Shown piece after piece: positions 1 to 15,530 of a stretch of DNA of 39,086 nucleotides. Location: contig DXAR01000119.1 in assembly GCA_019116945.1 (NCBI GenBank), positions 1-39,086 of the forward strand, written 5' to 3'. The notes beneath the pieces are model-generated. The model saw only the letters and a program-made list of their open reading frames with translations. It ran no database searches and was not told the origin of the DNA. Both the position numbers and the translations under genes were made by a program. Position 1 is the stretch's first letter; every line of letters begins with the position of its first letter. This DNA is from Candidatus Janibacter merdipullorum. Its GTDB lineage: Bacteria; Actinomycetota; Actinomycetes; Actinomycetales; Dermatophilaceae.

Positions 1-546
1 GGCGACGACGACGAGGACGAGGATGGAGAAGATCCGGACCGGGCGGTCGGTCCGGTCGGCGAACTCGCGTGACCGCTGGCGCACGGCCATGCCCAGGCCC
101 ACGGGAAGGAGCACGATGGCGATGACCTGCAGGACCTTGCCGAACTGGAGACCGAGGTCCCCGTCCGCGTCGAAGTAGCCGATGGCGAAGTTCGTGATGA
201 CCGGGATCGTCACCGCCGCGAGGACCGAGTTCACCGCCGTCAGGGTGATGTTGAGGGCGACGTCACCCCGGAAGAGGTGACTGAAGAGGTTGGCTGTCGT
301 CCCTCCCGGGGACGCCGCCAGCAGCATGACACCGACGGCGAGCAGCGGGTCGACGTCGAAGGCGACGACGAGGCCGAAGGCGACCGCCGGCAGCACGAGG
401 GTCTGCAGGACGAGGGCGACGACGACGGCCTTCGGCGAGCGGGCCACGCGACGGAAGTCCCCGACGGTTAGGCTGAGACCCAGCCCGAACATGATGATCG
501 CCAAAGCGATCGGCAGTCCGACGGTGATGAGTCCGGAGTCGTTCAT
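1..546 (-). CDS. Bile acid:sodium symporter (SBF/BASS) family transporter, truncated at left edge of window
   Basis: Hand-translated minus frame from ATG at 546: MNDSGLITVGLPIALAIIMFGLGLSLTVGDFRRVARSPKAVVVALVLQTLVLPAVAFGLVVAFDVDPLLAVGVMLLAASPGGTTANLFSHLFRGDVALNITLTAVNSVLAAVTIP...; hydrophobic, with the SPGG-(T/S)-(T/S)N-(L/I) motif typical of the SBF family; open to the window edge, so absent from the ORF track. Confidence 0.87.
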   Translation of the reverse strand, partial: MNDSGLITVGLPIALAIIMFGLGLSLTVGDFRRVARSPKAVVVALVLQTLVLPAVAFGLVVAFDVDPLLAVGVMLLAASPGGTTANLFSHLFRGDVALNITLTAVNSVLAAVTIPVITNFAIGYFDADGDLGLQFGKVLQVIAIVLLPVGLGMAVRQRSREFADRTDRPVRIFSILVLVVVA

Positions 547-683
547 GGGCGCGGTGTCCTCGTAGCTCAGGGGTGGTCACGCGTGGTGGCCGCCGGTGGA
601 CGACCGTGCCCGGCCGGGCCGCGGTGGGTGAAGGAAGTGTTACCGACGGGTCACTTCGTGTCAACCCTCCCCGGTCCGGGTGG

Positions 684-1352
684 TCACCAGCCCCGCTCGC
701 GCCACTCCTCGAGGTGTGGCCGCTCGGCACCGAGGGTCGTGTCCGAGCCATGTCCGGGGTAGACCCAGGTCTCGTCGTCGTAGACGTCGAAGACGCGGGC
801 GGTGACGTCCGCGTAGAGCGACTCGAAGCTCTGCCCGGGGTTCTTCGTGTTGCCCACGCCCCCGGGGAAGAGGCTGTCTCCCGTGAAGAGGTGGACGTGT
901 CCCTCCGGGTCGTCGTGGGCGAGGGCCACCGACCCGGGGGTATGGCCGCGCAGGTGCACCACGTCGAGGGTGATCTCGCCGAAGCGCACCGTGTCCTGGT
1001 GGCGGAGGCGGTGGTCCGGTGCCTGCGGCAGGGCGGCAGCGTCGTCCTCCCCGGCATAGGTCTCCGGGGTGAACTCGCGGGTGACGTCGATGAGGGCCCG
1101 GACGTGGTCCCAGTGCTGGTGGGTCGTCACGAGGTGTCCCAGACCGTCACCTCCGGCTGCGACGAGCTCGCGGATGCGCTCCGGCTCGTCCGCGGCGTCG
1201 ATGAGCAGCTGCTCACCGGTCGCCCGGCAGGTGAGGAGGTAGACGTTGTTGTGCATCTCCGAGACGGCCATCTTGCGGATGGTGAGGGTCGACAGCTCAC
1301 GGGTGGACCACGGTCCGCCCGGGGTGACGTCGGGGGTGTAGGCGTCGGTCAT
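684..1352 (-). CDS. MBL-fold metallo-hydrolase (glyoxalase II-like)
   Basis: [13 protein letters not shown]...; HQHWDHV (HxHxDH variant), GHTPGSVAL, FTGDSLFPGGVGNT, YPGHGSDTT; start set at ATG 1352 inside the longer ORF 684..1817; overlaps the stop of the upstream GH15 gene by 4 nt. Confidence 0.9.
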   Translation of the reverse strand: MTDAYTPDVTPGGPWSTRELSTLTIRKMAVSEMHNNVYLLTCRATGEQLLIDAADEPERIRELVAAGGDGLGHLVTTHQHWDHVRALIDVTREFTPETYAGEDDAAALPQAPDHRLRHQDTVRFGEITLDVVHLRGHTPGSVALAHDDPEGHVHLFTGDSLFPGGVGNTKNPGQSFESLYADVTARVFDVYDDETWVYPGHGSDTTLGAERPHLEEWRERGW

Positions 1353-3157
1353 GTCGGATCTCCTTCGGTGGTGGCTGCGGCGTCGGCGTCGCGGAGGTGG
1401 TAGGCCGCGCCGATGAGGGTGAGGTGGCTGAAGGCCTGGGGGAAGTTGCCGGCCTGGCGGTCTCCCTCGACGTCGTACTCCTCGGCGACGAGGCCGACGT
1501 CGTTGAGGAGGCCGAGGAGCCGGTTCATGAGCGCGTGGCCCTTGTCGCGCTGGCCGGTGAGGGCGTAGGCGCTGACGAGCCACCACGAGCAGGCGAGGAA
1601 GGGGTGCTCGTCGCCCGCGAGCCCGTCGACACCGGACTGGGTGCGGTACCGCAGGAGGAAGCCGTCGCGCATGAGGTCGCGCTCGACCGCCGCGACCGTC
1701 CCGAGGACCCGGGGGTCGTCGGGCGGGAGGAACCCGACCATGGGGATCTGCAGGAGCGAGGCGTCGACCTCGTCGGTGTCGTAGTGCTGGGTGAAGGTCT
1801 GCTTCTCCTCGTTCCACCCGCGGTCGAGGACATCGGCGCGCACCCGCTCCCGCAGGTCACGCCACAGCTCCACCTCCCCTTCGTAGCCGTGGACCTCCAC
1901 CGCCCTGATGGCACGGTCGAAGGCCGCCCAGACCATGACCCGGGAGTGGGTGAAGTGCCGCAGGGGCCCACGGATCTCCCAGAGCCCGTGGTCGGCCTCG
2001 TCCCAGTGCTCGGCGAGGTTGTTGATGAGCGCGCGCTGGACCGCCCACGACTGCGGCGACTCCTGCAGCCCCTGGGCCCGGGCCTCCTCGAGGGCGACCA
2101 TCACCTCACCGAGGACGTCGGTCTGCTTCTGGTCGACGGCGCCGTTGCCGATCCGCACCGGGCGGGAGTCGGCGTAGCCGGGGAGGTGGTCCAGCTCCCG
2201 CTCCGGCAGCTCGCGCCCACCGTCGACGGCATACATGATCTGCATGTCCTCGGGGTCACCGGCGATCGCGCGGACGAGCCAGTCGCGCCAGAGCTTCGTC
2301 GTGCCGACGTAGCCGGACCGCAGCAGCGACTCGAGGGTGAGGGAGGCGTCGCGGAGCCAGCAGTAGCGGTAGTCCCAGTTTCGCACCCCGCCGAAGTCCT
2401 CGGGGAGGCTCGTCGTGGGCGCCGCGACGATGCCGCCGCGCCGGGTGTCGGTGAGGAGCCGCAGGGTGAGGAGGGAGCGGACGACCTCGGCCTCGTAGGG
2501 ACCCTCGTAGGTGCAGCGGGAGGCCCACTCGGCGGAGCGCTCGCGGGTGGCGGCGATGCGGGAGCGCACGTCGAGGGGCGGCGGGATCGCCTTGTAGGAG
2601 GCGAACCACGTCGTGGAGAAGGTGTAGTGCTCGCCGGCCCGCACCGTCCACTGGTCGTGGTGGTGGTTGCCGACGGGCGTGGGCAGGCGACTGCCGCGGA
2701 GGACGAGCATGTCGTTGCCGGCGATGGCGGTGATGACCTCGTCGTCGAGCTCGTGGCCGGGGGAGTGGGCCACCCACGGGGTGATCCGGCCGTAGCCGAA
2801 GCGCACGATCCACTCGTGCTCCATCTCGACCTCTCCCTCGAGCCCCTCGACGACCCGGACGACATCGGCCCGTCCGTCGCTCAGCGGCATGAGATCGGTG
2901 ATGCGGACCGACCCGGTCGCCGTGCGGTGGATCGTCTCGAGGATGAAGGAGTCGTCCTGGTAGGAGCGAGTCGTCTCGGCCTCGCCGACGGGCCCGATGA
3001 GCCAGCGACCGTGCTCGGGGGTGCCGAGGAGCGCGGTGAAGCAGGACGAGGAGTCGAAGCGGGGGAGGCACAGCCAGTCCACGGACCCGGCCCGGGAGAC
3101 GAGCGCGATCGTCTCGGTGTCGCCGATGGCGGCGTAGTCCTCGATGGGTGTCGTCAT
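1349..3157 (-). CDS. Glycoside hydrolase family 15 protein (glucoamylase/trehalase-like)
   Basis: [45 protein letters not shown]...[24 protein letters not shown]; classic actinobacterial GH15 signatures. Confidence 0.93.
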   Translation of the reverse strand: MTTPIEDYAAIGDTETIALVSRAGSVDWLCLPRFDSSSCFTALLGTPEHGRWLIGPVGEAETTRSYQDDSFILETIHRTATGSVRITDLMPLSDGRADVVRVVEGLEGEVEMEHEWIVRFGYGRITPWVAHSPGHELDDEVITAIAGNDMLVLRGSRLPTPVGNHHHDQWTVRAGEHYTFSTTWFASYKAIPPPLDVRSRIAATRERSAEWASRCTYEGPYEAEVVRSLLTLRLLTDTRRGGIVAAPTTSLPEDFGGVRNWDYRYCWLRDASLTLESLLRSGYVGTTKLWRDWLVRAIAGDPEDMQIMYAVDGGRELPERELDHLPGYADSRPVRIGNGAVDQKQTDVLGEVMVALEEARAQGLQESPQSWAVQRALINNLAEHWDEADHGLWEIRGPLRHFTHSRVMVWAAFDRAIRAVEVHGYEGEVELWRDLRERVRADVLDRGWNEEKQTFTQHYDTDEVDASLLQIPMVGFLPPDDPRVLGTVAAVERDLMRDGFLLRYRTQSGVDGLAGDEHPFLACSWWLVSAYALTGQRDKGHALMNRLLGLLNDVGLVAEEYDVEGDRQAGNFPQAFSHLTLIGAAYHLRDADAAATTEGDPT

Positions 3158-3237
3158 CCGGACAGGCTAGGCGGTCCGGGGTCCGGGGACCGGTAGGTGG
3201 GGGAGGGCTGTCGGGGGCGGCGCCTAAGGTGTGGAGG

Positions 3238-6342
<3,105 letters not shown>

Positions 6343-6432
6343 CCCGTCCGAGGGAGGCGCTGGTCGAGGGGACTGTCAGGTGAGGGTGCGAGGATCTGCG
6401 GTGCGGACAGGCGACTACCCACGGAGGTCACG

Positions 6433-6822
6433 ATGACGAGCACTCGGCGTGAGGCCATCGGCACGGCGACGGCGGTCGGAGCAGCGGCGACGCTCGCCGC
6501 CTGCGGCAACGGGGACGACGAGGGCGGGGGCGGCTCCACGGAGTCCGTGCGGATCGCCACCGCGGACGTCCCGGAGACGGGGGGCCTGGTCCAGGACGGG
6601 GTCGTCGTCATCCGGTCCGCCGACGGCGAGTTCACCGCCTTCGATGCCGAGTGCCCGCACCAGGGGTGCGCCGTCTCCGAGGTGACGAGCAGCGCCATCA
6701 TCTGCCCGTGCCACGGGAGCGAGTTCGACCCGGGCTCCGGAGAGGTCACCCAGGGGCCCGCCGAGGAGGGGCTGGCCTCGAGGACGGCGACCGTCGAGGA
6801 CGACGAGATCGTCATCTCCTAG
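6433..6822 (+). CDS. Rieske (2Fe-2S) domain protein with TAT-type/lipoprotein signal
   Basis: N-term MTSTRREAIGTATAVGAAATLAAC (RR plus LAAC lipobox); CPHQGC...CPCHGS Rieske cluster-binding motifs. Confidence 0.9.
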   Translation: MTSTRREAIGTATAVGAAATLAACGNGDDEGGGGSTESVRIATADVPETGGLVQDGVVVIRSADGEFTAFDAECPHQGCAVSEVTSSAIICPCHGSEFDPGSGEVTQGPAEEGLASRTATVEDDEIVIS

Positions 6823-6828
6823 GGTCGA

Positions 6829-8799
6829 GTGGTGGCAGATCCGGCGACCTACCGACCCGCACCGGGGTCCATCCCGACCGAGCCCGGTGTCTATCGCTTC
6901 CGGGACGAGCACGGGCGGGTCATCTACGTGGGCAAGGCCAAGTCCCTGCGCTCACGTCTCTCCTCCTACTTCCAGGACATCTCGGCGCTGCACCCGCGCA
7001 CCTCCCGCATGGTGCGCACGGGGGCCAGCGTCGAGTGGACCGTCGTCGCCACCGAGGTCGAGGCACTCCAGCTCGAGTACTCGTGGATCAAGGAGTTCGA
7101 CCCGCGCTTCAACGTCAAGTACCGCGATGACAAGTCCTACCCCTACCTCGCGGTGACGATGGGGGAGGAGTTCCCCCGCGCCCAGGTCCTCCGGGGCGCC
7201 AAGCGCAAGGGCACCCGGTACTTCGGTCCCTACACGCACGCGTGGGCGATCCGCGAGACCCTCGACCTGCTGCTGCGGGTCTTCCCCGTCCGGACGTGCA
7301 GCAAGGGCGTCTTCGCACGAGCCGAGCAGTCCGGCCGCCCCTGCCTGCTCGGCTACATCGACAAGTGCTCCGCCCCCTGCGTCGGCCGGGTGAGCGCCGA
7401 GGAGCACCGCGAGCTGGCCGAGGAGCTCTGCGACTTCCTTGCCGGCAACACGGCACGCTTCACCCGCCGCCTCGAGGGCCGGATGCGGGCCGCCTCCGAG
7501 GCCCTCGACTTCGAGCAGGCCGCCCGGCTGCGCGACGACCTCGCCGCGATGACCAAGGCCCTCGAGAAGTCCGCGGTCGTCCTCCCGGACGGGACCGACG
7601 CGGACGTCTTCGCGCTCGCCGACGACGAGCTCGAGGTGGCCATCCAGGTCTTCCACGTCCGGGGCGGGCGCATCCGCGGCCAGCGGGGGTGGGTGGCGGA
7701 GAAGGACGCCGAGGAGGTGCCCGAGCTCGTCGAGCACCTCCTCCAACAGGTGTACGGCGGGGAGACCGTCCCCCGCGAGGTCCTCGTCCCGGTCCTCCCT
7801 CCGGCCCCCGACGAGATGGCCGCCTGGCTCTCCGAGCGAAGGGGGAGCCGGGTCGACCTGCGTGTCCCGCAGCGAGGGGACAAGCGCACCCTCATGGGCA
7901 CCGTCGAGCGCAATGCGACCCAGTCCCTGACGCGCCACAAGGTCGCCCGGGCCGGGGACCTCACGGCCCGCAGCCAGGCCCTCCAGGACCTCCAGGACGC
8001 TCTCGGGCTGGACGAGGCCCCGCTGCGGATCGAGGGCTACGACATCGCGCACGTGCAGGGGAGCGATGTCGTCGGCTCCATGGTCGTCTTCGAGGACGGC
8101 ATGGTGCGCAAGGGGGAGTACCGGCGCTTCATCGTCCGCGGGGACGTCGACGGGCGCACGGACGACACCGCAGCCATGCACGAGGTGCTCACCCGTCGCT
8201 TCGCCCGTCACCTCAAGGACCGCGACCGGGCGGGCGTCGCTCCCGAGGCCGCGGCCGACGTGGAGTCGGAGGGGGCGGGGGCACCGGAGTCCCGCCGTTT
8301 CGCCTACCCGCCCAATCTCGTCGTCGTCGACGGCGGGGCCCCGCAGGTCGCCGCCGCCCAACGCGTCCTCGACGAGCTGGGGATCGACGACGTGGCCGTG
8401 GTCGGCCTCGCCAAGCGCCTCGAGGAGGTGTGGCTCCCCGGGGACGACCACCCGGTGATCCTCCCGCGCACGAGCGAGGCCCTCTACCTCCTGCAACGGC
8501 TGCGGGACGAGGCGCACCGCTTCGCCAACACCTTCCACCGCGAGCGCCGGAGTCGCTCCATGACCCGCAGCGCGCTCGACGGGATCCCCGGGCTGGGGGA
8601 GTCCCGTCGCAAGGCCCTCCTCGGGAGGTTCGGCTCCGTCAAGCGGATTCGGGCCGCCTCGGCGGAGGACCTCGCCGAGACCCCGGGGATCGGACCTGCA
8701 CTCGCGAGCCGGATTGCGGCAGAGTTGGCCCCGGACGCACCCGCGCCAGCAGTGAACCTCACCACCGGCGAGGTCCTCGACGAAGGAGACCCAGGATGA
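6829..8799 (+). CDS. uvrC: Excinuclease ABC subunit UvrC
   Basis: [29 protein letters not shown] (GIY-YIG domain), [18 protein letters not shown]-terminal HhH region [25 protein letters not shown] start at 6829 or 6832. Confidence 0.97.
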   Translation: MVADPATYRPAPGSIPTEPGVYRFRDEHGRVIYVGKAKSLRSRLSSYFQDISALHPRTSRMVRTGASVEWTVVATEVEALQLEYSWIKEFDPRFNVKYRDDKSYPYLAVTMGEEFPRAQVLRGAKRKGTRYFGPYTHAWAIRETLDLLLRVFPVRTCSKGVFARAEQSGRPCLLGYIDKCSAPCVGRVSAEEHRELAEELCDFLAGNTARFTRRLEGRMRAASEALDFEQAARLRDDLAAMTKALEKSAVVLPDGTDADVFALADDELEVAIQVFHVRGGRIRGQRGWVAEKDAEEVPELVEHLLQQVYGGETVPREVLVPVLPPAPDEMAAWLSERRGSRVDLRVPQRGDKRTLMGTVERNATQSLTRHKVARAGDLTARSQALQDLQDALGLDEAPLRIEGYDIAHVQGSDVVGSMVVFEDGMVRKGEYRRFIVRGDVDGRTDDTAAMHEVLTRRFARHLKDRDRAGVAPEAAADVESEGAGAPESRRFAYPPNLVVVDGGAPQVAAAQRVLDELGIDDVAVVGLAKRLEEVWLPGDDHPVILPRTSEALYLLQRLRDEAHRFANTFHRERRSRSMTRSALDGIPGLGESRRKALLGRFGSVKRIRAASAEDLAETPGIGPALASRIAAELAPDAPAPAVNLTTGEVLDEGDPG

Positions 8800-9713
8800 C
8801 CCCGTCCGAGCCCCCCTTCCGTCCCGAGGCCCTCGAGGCGGGCCCGGAGGTCGTCGTCGTCACGGGGATGAGTGGTGCCGGTCGCTCGACCGTCGGCAAT
8901 GTCATGGAGGACCACGGCTGGTACGTCATCGACAACCTCCCGGTCATGCTGCTCGCCGAGATGCTCAAGCTGGCGGAGAAGCGCACCGATGACATCGTCC
9001 CCCGCGGTGAGTACAGCCGGATCGGGATCGTCCTCGACGTGCGGGCCCAGGGCTTCGAGACCCTCACCGCAGCCCTGGACCGCCTGCGCGAGCACGGCTG
9101 GCGCACGCAGCTCGTCTTCCTCGATGCGACCAACGAGTCACTCGTGCGCCGCTTCGAGAGCGTCCGCCGACCCCACCCCCTCCAGGGCGACGGTCGCCTG
9201 CTCGACGCCATCCAGGCGGAGCGTGAGGTGCTGGCGGATGTCCGGGCCAACGCCGAGCACCTCGTGGACACGTCGGGACTCAACGTCCACCAGCTGACGC
9301 GCAAGATCAGCCCCCTCTTCATGTCGGGCACGCGGGAACGCCTCCGGCTGGCCGTCCTCTCCTTCGGGTTCAAGTACGGGGTCCCCCTCGACGCCGACTT
9401 CGTCCTCGACATGCGCTTCCTGCCCAACCCCTTCTGGGTCCCGGAGTTGCGCTCGCACACCGGTCGGGAGACGGAGGTCTCGGACTACGTGCTCTCCCAG
9501 CCGGGAGCCCTGGACTTCCTCGACCGCGTGGAGTCCATGCTCGAGCCGGTCATCGCGGGATATCTCCGGGAGAACCGCCGGTACGTGACCCTCGCCGTCG
9601 GCTGCACGGGTGGCAAGCACCGCTCCGTGGCCGTCGCGGAGGCCCTCGCGTCACGGTTGGGCTCACGGGAGATCGCGACCTTCGTCGTCCACCGCGACCT
9701 GGGTCAGGAGTGA
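8796..9713 (+). CDS. rapZ: RNase adapter RapZ / YvcJ-family nucleotide-binding protein
   Basis: [35 protein letters not shown]...[17 protein letters not shown]...[17 protein letters not shown]; 4-nt ATGA overlap with uvrC. Confidence 0.96.
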   Translation: MTPSEPPFRPEALEAGPEVVVVTGMSGAGRSTVGNVMEDHGWYVIDNLPVMLLAEMLKLAEKRTDDIVPRGEYSRIGIVLDVRAQGFETLTAALDRLREHGWRTQLVFLDATNESLVRRFESVRRPHPLQGDGRLLDAIQAEREVLADVRANAEHLVDTSGLNVHQLTRKISPLFMSGTRERLRLAVLSFGFKYGVPLDADFVLDMRFLPNPFWVPELRSHTGRETEVSDYVLSQPGALDFLDRVESMLEPVIAGYLRENRRYVTLAVGCTGGKHRSVAVAEALASRLGSREIATFVVHRDLGQE

Positions 9714-10666
9714 GCGTGCCCGACGTCCTGCGGTCCTCCCAGGTGGTCGCCCTCGGCGGCGGCCACGGCCTCGCGGCCTCGCTCTCCGCCCTTCGCCTCG
9801 TCTGCGAGCAGGTGACGGCGATCGTCACGGTCGCCGACAACGGCGGCTCGTCAGGTCGTCTCCGTGAGGACTTCGACGTCCTGCCCCCGGGGGACCTGCG
9901 CATGGCGCTCACCGCGCTCTGCGACGACAGCGAGTGGGGGCAGACGTGGAGCGATGTCCTCCAGCACCGGTTCACCGGGGAGGGCCACCTCTCCGGGCAC
10001 GCCCTGGGCAACCTCCTCATCGTCGCGCTCTGGCAGCTCCACGACGACCCCGTGACGGGCCTCGACCTCGTGGGTCGCCTGCTCAGTGCCCGCGGCCGCG
10101 TCCTGCCCATGGCCGCGGTCCCCCTCGAGCTCACGGCGGAGGTGACGGGGGCCGACCCGAGCCTCCCCGACGTCACCGAGACCGTGCGGGGCCAGGTCGC
10201 CATCGCCCGGACGGAGGGGCTCGTCGAGTCCATCTCGCTCGAGCCGGCCGAGCCACCGGCCCGGCCCGAGTCCGTCGCCGCCGTCCGGGGTGCGGACCAC
10301 ATCATCCTCGGCCCGGGTTCCTGGTACACCTCGGTGCTCACACACCTGCTCGTGCCCGAGCTGCGGCATGCCCTGGCGACGACCTCCGCCCGCAAGGTGC
10401 TCACCCTCAACCTCGAGATGCACACCGCGGAGACCCGCGGATTCTCCGCGACCCGACACATCGAGACCCTGCACCAGACGGCTCCCGAGCTCTCCGTCGA
10501 CGTCGTCCTCGCCGACCCGCACGCGGTCGACGACGCCGCCCGACTGGGCGCCGCCTGCGAAAAGTTGGGTGCCGAGCTCGTGACGGTCCCCCTCGCCCAG
10601 GCCCAGCACCCCGACCGCCATGACGCACTGCGGCTCGCGGCGGCCTATCGTGACATCCTCACGTGA
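9710..10666 (+). CDS. yvcK: YvcK/CofD-family protein (gluconeogenesis factor)
   Basis: [18 protein letters not shown]...[32 protein letters not shown]...[15 protein letters not shown] start overlapping the rapZ stop; conserved rapZ-yvcK-whiA order. Confidence 0.95.
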   Translation: MSVPDVLRSSQVVALGGGHGLAASLSALRLVCEQVTAIVTVADNGGSSGRLREDFDVLPPGDLRMALTALCDDSEWGQTWSDVLQHRFTGEGHLSGHALGNLLIVALWQLHDDPVTGLDLVGRLLSARGRVLPMAAVPLELTAEVTGADPSLPDVTETVRGQVAIARTEGLVESISLEPAEPPARPESVAAVRGADHIILGPGSWYTSVLTHLLVPELRHALATTSARKVLTLNLEMHTAETRGFSATRHIETLHQTAPELSVDVVLADPHAVDDAARLGAACEKLGAELVTVPLAQAQHPDRHDALRLAAAYRDILT

Positions 10667-10700
10667 GCGACCTGGCGACGACACCGGAAGGACGAGCTCC

Positions 10701-11681
10701 ATGGCGATGACCGACAAGGTCAAGGACGAGCTGAGCAGGTTCGAGGTGACGAGGACCTGCTGCCGCAAGGCCGAGGTCGCCAGTCTGCTGCGTTTCGCGG
10801 GGGGCCTGCACAAGGTCGGCCGGGCCATCGTCGTCGAGGCCGAGCTCGACACGGCCAGCGCGGCACGTCGCCTCCGCAAGGACATCATCGAGCTCTACGG
10901 CTACGAGACCGAGATCATGCAGCTCGCGGCGGGCGGCCTGCGCCGGGGGAGCCGCTACATCGTCCGGGTGAGTCAGGACGGCCAGGCGCTCGCCCGCCAG
11001 ACCGGGCTCGTCGACGCCGACGGTCGGCCCGTCCGGGGCCTGCCGCCCCGCGTCGTCGGGGGCTCGGTCTGCGACGCGGAGGCCGCGTGGCGTGGCGCCT
11101 TCCTGGCCCATGGGTCGCTCACCGAGCCCGGCCGCAGCTCCTCCCTCGAGATCACCTGCCCCGGACCCGAGGCCGCGCTCGCCCTCGTCGGTGCCGCCCG
11201 TCGGCTCGGCATCTCCGCCAAGGCGCGCGAGGTGCGCGGGGTGGACCGCGCGGTCATCCGCGACGGTGACGCCATCAGCGCCATGCTCACCCGCCTCGGC
11301 GCGCACGAGGCCGTGCTCGCCTGGGAGGAGCGCCGGATGCGCCGGGAGGTGCGGGCGACGGCCAACCGGCTGGCGAACTTCGACGATGCCAACCTCCGCC
11401 GCTCGGCCCGGGCCGCGGTCGCGGCGGGCGCCCGGGTGCAGCGCGCCCTGGAGATCCTCGGGGACGACATTCCCGACCACCTGCGCGAGGCCGGCCAGCT
11501 GCGGCTCCAGCACAAGGAGGCCTCGCTCGAGGAGCTGGGGCAGCGCGCAGAGCCGCCGATGACCAAGGACGCGGTCGCCGGGCGGATCCGCCGACTCCTC
11601 GCCATGGCGGACAAGCGGGCCGAGGACCTCGGGATCCCCGGCACGGAGTCCTTGCTCACCTCGGACATGCTCGACGGCTGA
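10701..11681 (+). CDS. whiA: DNA-binding protein WhiA (sporulation/division regulator)
   Basis: [37 protein letters not shown]...[36 protein letters not shown] 10701 chosen over the track start 10620. Confidence 0.97.
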   Translation: MAMTDKVKDELSRFEVTRTCCRKAEVASLLRFAGGLHKVGRAIVVEAELDTASAARRLRKDIIELYGYETEIMQLAAGGLRRGSRYIVRVSQDGQALARQTGLVDADGRPVRGLPPRVVGGSVCDAEAAWRGAFLAHGSLTEPGRSSSLEITCPGPEAALALVGAARRLGISAKAREVRGVDRAVIRDGDAISAMLTRLGAHEAVLAWEERRMRREVRATANRLANFDDANLRRSARAAVAAGARVQRALEILGDDIPDHLREAGQLRLQHKEASLEELGQRAEPPMTKDAVAGRIRRLLAMADKRAEDLGIPGTESLLTSDMLDG

Positions 11682-11722
11682 GGCCCGGACACCCTGACGG
11701 GGTGGGTGAGGCAATAGGGTGA

Positions 11723-12790
<1,068 letters not shown>

Positions 12791-12827
12791 GCTCACCCAC
12801 CCCAGACCGCCATCGAAAGGGCACCTG

Positions 12828-14036
12828 TTGACCACCCTCGCTGACCTCGGCGACCTTCGCGGCAAGCGCGTCCTCGTCCGCTCCGACCTCAACGTCCCCC
12901 TGGACGGGCAGACCATCACCGATGACGGCCGGATCAGGGCCTCGGTGCCGACGATCAGCAGCCTCGCCGACGCGGGTGCCCGCGTCGTCGTCTGCGCTCA
13001 CCTCGGGCGGCCGAAGGGGGCGCCTGAGGACCGGTACTCGCTGGCTCCGGTGGCGGCCCGCCTCGGGGAGCTCCTCGGGAGCCGGGTGGCCTTCGCGACG
13101 GACACCGTCGGCGAGTCCGCCCGCTCGACGGTCGAGGGCCTCGCCGACGGCGAGGTGGCGCTCCTCGAGAACCTGCGCTTCAACGCCGGCGAGACGAGCA
13201 AGGACGACGCGGAGCGGGGCGCCTTCGCCGACGAGCTGGCCTCCCTCGCCGACGCCTACGTCTCCGACGGATTCGGGGTGGTCCACCGGGCGCAGGCCTC
13301 GGTCTACGACATCGCGACCCGGCTGCCCGCGGCCATGGGTGCCCTCGTCCAGACCGAGGTCGAGGTCCTGCGTCGCCTGACGAGCGATCCCACCCGTCCC
13401 TATGCCGTCGTCCTCGGGGGCGCCAAGGTCAGCGACAAGCTCGGCGTCATCGACAGCCTCCTCGGCACCGCCGACCGCCTCCTCATCGGGGGCGGCATGG
13501 TCTTCACCTTCCTCCGGGCCCAGGGGTATGAGGTCGGCCAGAGCCTCCTCGAGGAGGACCAGGTGCCCGTCGTACGCGAGTACCTCGAGCGCGCCGAGCG
13601 CGATGGTGTGGAGATTGTCCTGCCCACCGACGTCGTGGCCGCCACCGCCTTCGCCGCGGACGCCGACCACGAGGTCGTCGCCGCGGACGCGATCCCCGCC
13701 GACCGGATGGGTCTGGACATCGGTCCCGCGTCGGCACGCCACTTCGCCGAGAAGCTCCTCGACTGCGAGACCGTCTTCTGGAACGGCCCCATGGGCGCCT
13801 TCGAGATGGCCCCCTTTGCGGAGGGGACCCGCGCGGTGGCCCAGGCCCTCGCCGACGTGACGAAGGCGGGCGCCCTCACCGTGGTCGGTGGTGGCGACTC
13901 CGCCGCGGCCGTGCGCCAGCTCGGGTTCGCCGACGACCGGTTCAGCCACATCAGCACCGGGGGCGGCGCGAGCCTCGAGTACCTCGAGGGCAAGGAGCTC
14001 CCGGGACTGACCGTCGTCGAGCAGCAGGAGAACTGA
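12828..14036 (+). CDS. pgk: Phosphoglycerate kinase
   Basis: [16 protein letters not shown]...[11 protein letters not shown]...[12 protein letters not shown]...GGGDSAAAV; apparent TTG start at 12828 preceded by GAAAGGG. Confidence 0.97.
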   Translation: MTTLADLGDLRGKRVLVRSDLNVPLDGQTITDDGRIRASVPTISSLADAGARVVVCAHLGRPKGAPEDRYSLAPVAARLGELLGSRVAFATDTVGESARSTVEGLADGEVALLENLRFNAGETSKDDAERGAFADELASLADAYVSDGFGVVHRAQASVYDIATRLPAAMGALVQTEVEVLRRLTSDPTRPYAVVLGGAKVSDKLGVIDSLLGTADRLLIGGGMVFTFLRAQGYEVGQSLLEEDQVPVVREYLERAERDGVEIVLPTDVVAATAFAADADHEVVAADAIPADRMGLDIGPASARHFAEKLLDCETVFWNGPMGAFEMAPFAEGTRAVAQALADVTKAGALTVVGGGDSAAAVRQLGFADDRFSHISTGGGASLEYLEGKELPGLTVVEQQEN

Positions 14037-14038
14037 TC

Positions 14039-14830
14039 ATGGCCAGCCGCACCCCGCTCATGGCGGGCAACTGGAAGATGAACCTCGACCACCTGCAGGG
14101 GACCCATCTCGTCCAGAAGCTCGACTGGACCCTCAGGGACGCCAAGCACGACTTCGGTGCCGTCGAGGTCGCCGTCCTGCCGCCCTTCACCGACCTGCGC
14201 TCGGTCCAGACCCTCGTCGAGGGGGACCGGCTCGCCCTGCGCTACGGGGCGCAGGACCTCAGCCCGGAGGACTCCGGCGCCTTCACCGGTGACGTCTCCG
14301 GTGCCTTCCTCGCGAAGCTCGGCTGCAGCTATGTCGTCGTGGGGCACAGCGAGCGGCGCGCCGGGCACGCCGAGACCGATGAGATCGTGGCGGGCAAGGC
14401 CGTCGCCGCGTACCGCCACGGTCTCGTCCCCATCGTCTGCGTCGGGGAGGGGCTCGAGGTGCGGCAGGCCGGTGAGCACGTCGCCCACGTCGTCGCCCAG
14501 GTGCGGGGGAGCCTCGCGGGCATCACACCGGAGCAGGCCGCGACCGTCGTCGTCGCCTACGAGCCGGTGTGGGCCATCGGTACCGGTGAGGTGGCCACCC
14601 CCGAGGACGCCCAGGAGGTCTGCGCGGCGATCCGGGGCACGCTCGAGGAGCTCTACGGAGCCGACACCGCCCAGGCCGTCCGGGTGCTCTACGGCGGGTC
14701 GGTGAAGTCCGGCAATGTCGCGGCGATCATGGCCGGCGCCGACGTCGACGGGGCCCTCGTCGGGGGCGCCTCGCTCCAGGCGGAGGAGTTCGCCTCGATC
14801 TGCCGGTACCAGCAACACCTCACTGCCTGA
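14039..14830 (+). CDS. tpiA: Triosephosphate isomerase
   Basis: [15 protein letters not shown]...VVGHSERR...[11 protein letters not shown]...[11 protein letters not shown]. Confidence 0.98.
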   Translation: MASRTPLMAGNWKMNLDHLQGTHLVQKLDWTLRDAKHDFGAVEVAVLPPFTDLRSVQTLVEGDRLALRYGAQDLSPEDSGAFTGDVSGAFLAKLGCSYVVVGHSERRAGHAETDEIVAGKAVAAYRHGLVPIVCVGEGLEVRQAGEHVAHVVAQVRGSLAGITPEQAATVVVAYEPVWAIGTGEVATPEDAQEVCAAIRGTLEELYGADTAQAVRVLYGGSVKSGNVAAIMAGADVDGALVGGASLQAEEFASICRYQQHLTA

Positions 14831-14899
14831 CCGGGTAGGCTGTGGTGGGTGCCCACCCGGGCCCCTCTTTCGTGCACCGACCGACAAGGACCTGATCGC

Positions 14900-15145
14900 G
14901 TGAACTCCGTCCGCATCGGACTCCAGGTGATCCTCGTGCTCACCAGCCTCATCCTCACCCTGCTCATCCTCATGCACAAGGGCAAGGGCGGAGGGCTGTC
15001 CGACATGTTCGGCGGCGGCATGTCGGCATCCCTGGGGAGCTCGTCGGTGGCCGAGCGCAATCTCTCCCGCTTCACGGTCGTCGTCGGACTCATCTGGTTC
15101 ACGTCGATCGTCGGCATGGGCCTCGTCGACCGCTTCGACGCCTGA
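14900..15145 (+). CDS. secG: Preprotein translocase subunit SecG
   Basis: GTG at 14900: MNSVRIGLQVILVLTSLILTLLILMHKGKGGGLSDMFGGGMSASLGSSSVAERNLSRFTVVVGLIWFTSIVGMGLVDRFDA; typical SecG HKGKGGGLSDMFGG motif. Confidence 0.95.
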   Translation: MNSVRIGLQVILVLTSLILTLLILMHKGKGGGLSDMFGGGMSASLGSSSVAERNLSRFTVVVGLIWFTSIVGMGLVDRFDA

Positions 15146-15179
15146 CGCACTCACCCACTCTCACCGGAGGAGCATCGAC

Positions 15180-15530
15180 ATGGTTGGTGGCAACGCGATC
15201 CGAGGCAGCCGCATCGGTGCCGGACCGATGGGTGAGGCCGAGCGCGGGGAGGCGGCGCCCCGGGCCTTCGTCTCCTACTGGTGCGCCAACGGCCACGAGA
15301 TGACCCCCTCCTTCTCCCTCGACGAAGGGGTCGAGATCCCCGACGAGTGGACGTGCAAGAAGTGCGGTCTGCCCGCCGGCCAGGACAAGGACAACCCTCC
15401 GGCGGCCCCGACGGCCGAGGTCTACAAGACCCACCTGGCCTACGTGAAGGAGCGCCGCTCCGACAGCGAGGGCGAGGCCATCCTCGAGGAGCGTCTGGGC
15501 GAGCTGCGCGACCGCGGTCTCATCCGCTGA
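15180..15530 (+). CDS. rbpA: RNA polymerase-binding protein RbpA
   Basis: GGNAIRGSRIGAGPMGEAERGEAAPR...VSYWCANGHEMTPSFSLD...IPDEWTCKKCGLPAG; characteristic RbpA sequence. Confidence 0.96.
   Translation: MVGGNAIRGSRIGAGPMGEAERGEAAPRAFVSYWCANGHEMTPSFSLDEGVEIPDEWTCKKCGLPAGQDKDNPPAAPTAEVYKTHLAYVKERRSDSEGEAILEERLGELRDRGLIR

Noticed and set aside
1397-3196. 599-aa plus-strand ORF antisense to GH15
   Set aside because: Shadow of the GH15 gene; no recognisable domain
8860-8900. Arg in place of Lys in the RapZ Walker A (GMSGAGRST)
   Set aside because: To my knowledge this GAGRST form is common in actinobacterial RapZ homologs, so not unusual
7242-9713. 823-aa ORF track entry spanning uvrC and rapZ
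   Set aside because: N-terminal half is an out-of-frame reading of uvrC (Arg/Pro-rich); only the 8796..9713 part is real (RapZ), so this is not a fusion protein
14831-14899. Possible hairpins (GGTGG-gtgc-CCACC; CCGGGT/ACCCGG) and TAGGCT -10-like hexamer before secG
   Set aside because: Short, GC-rich and mutually exclusive; expected by chance at this base composition, too weak to call
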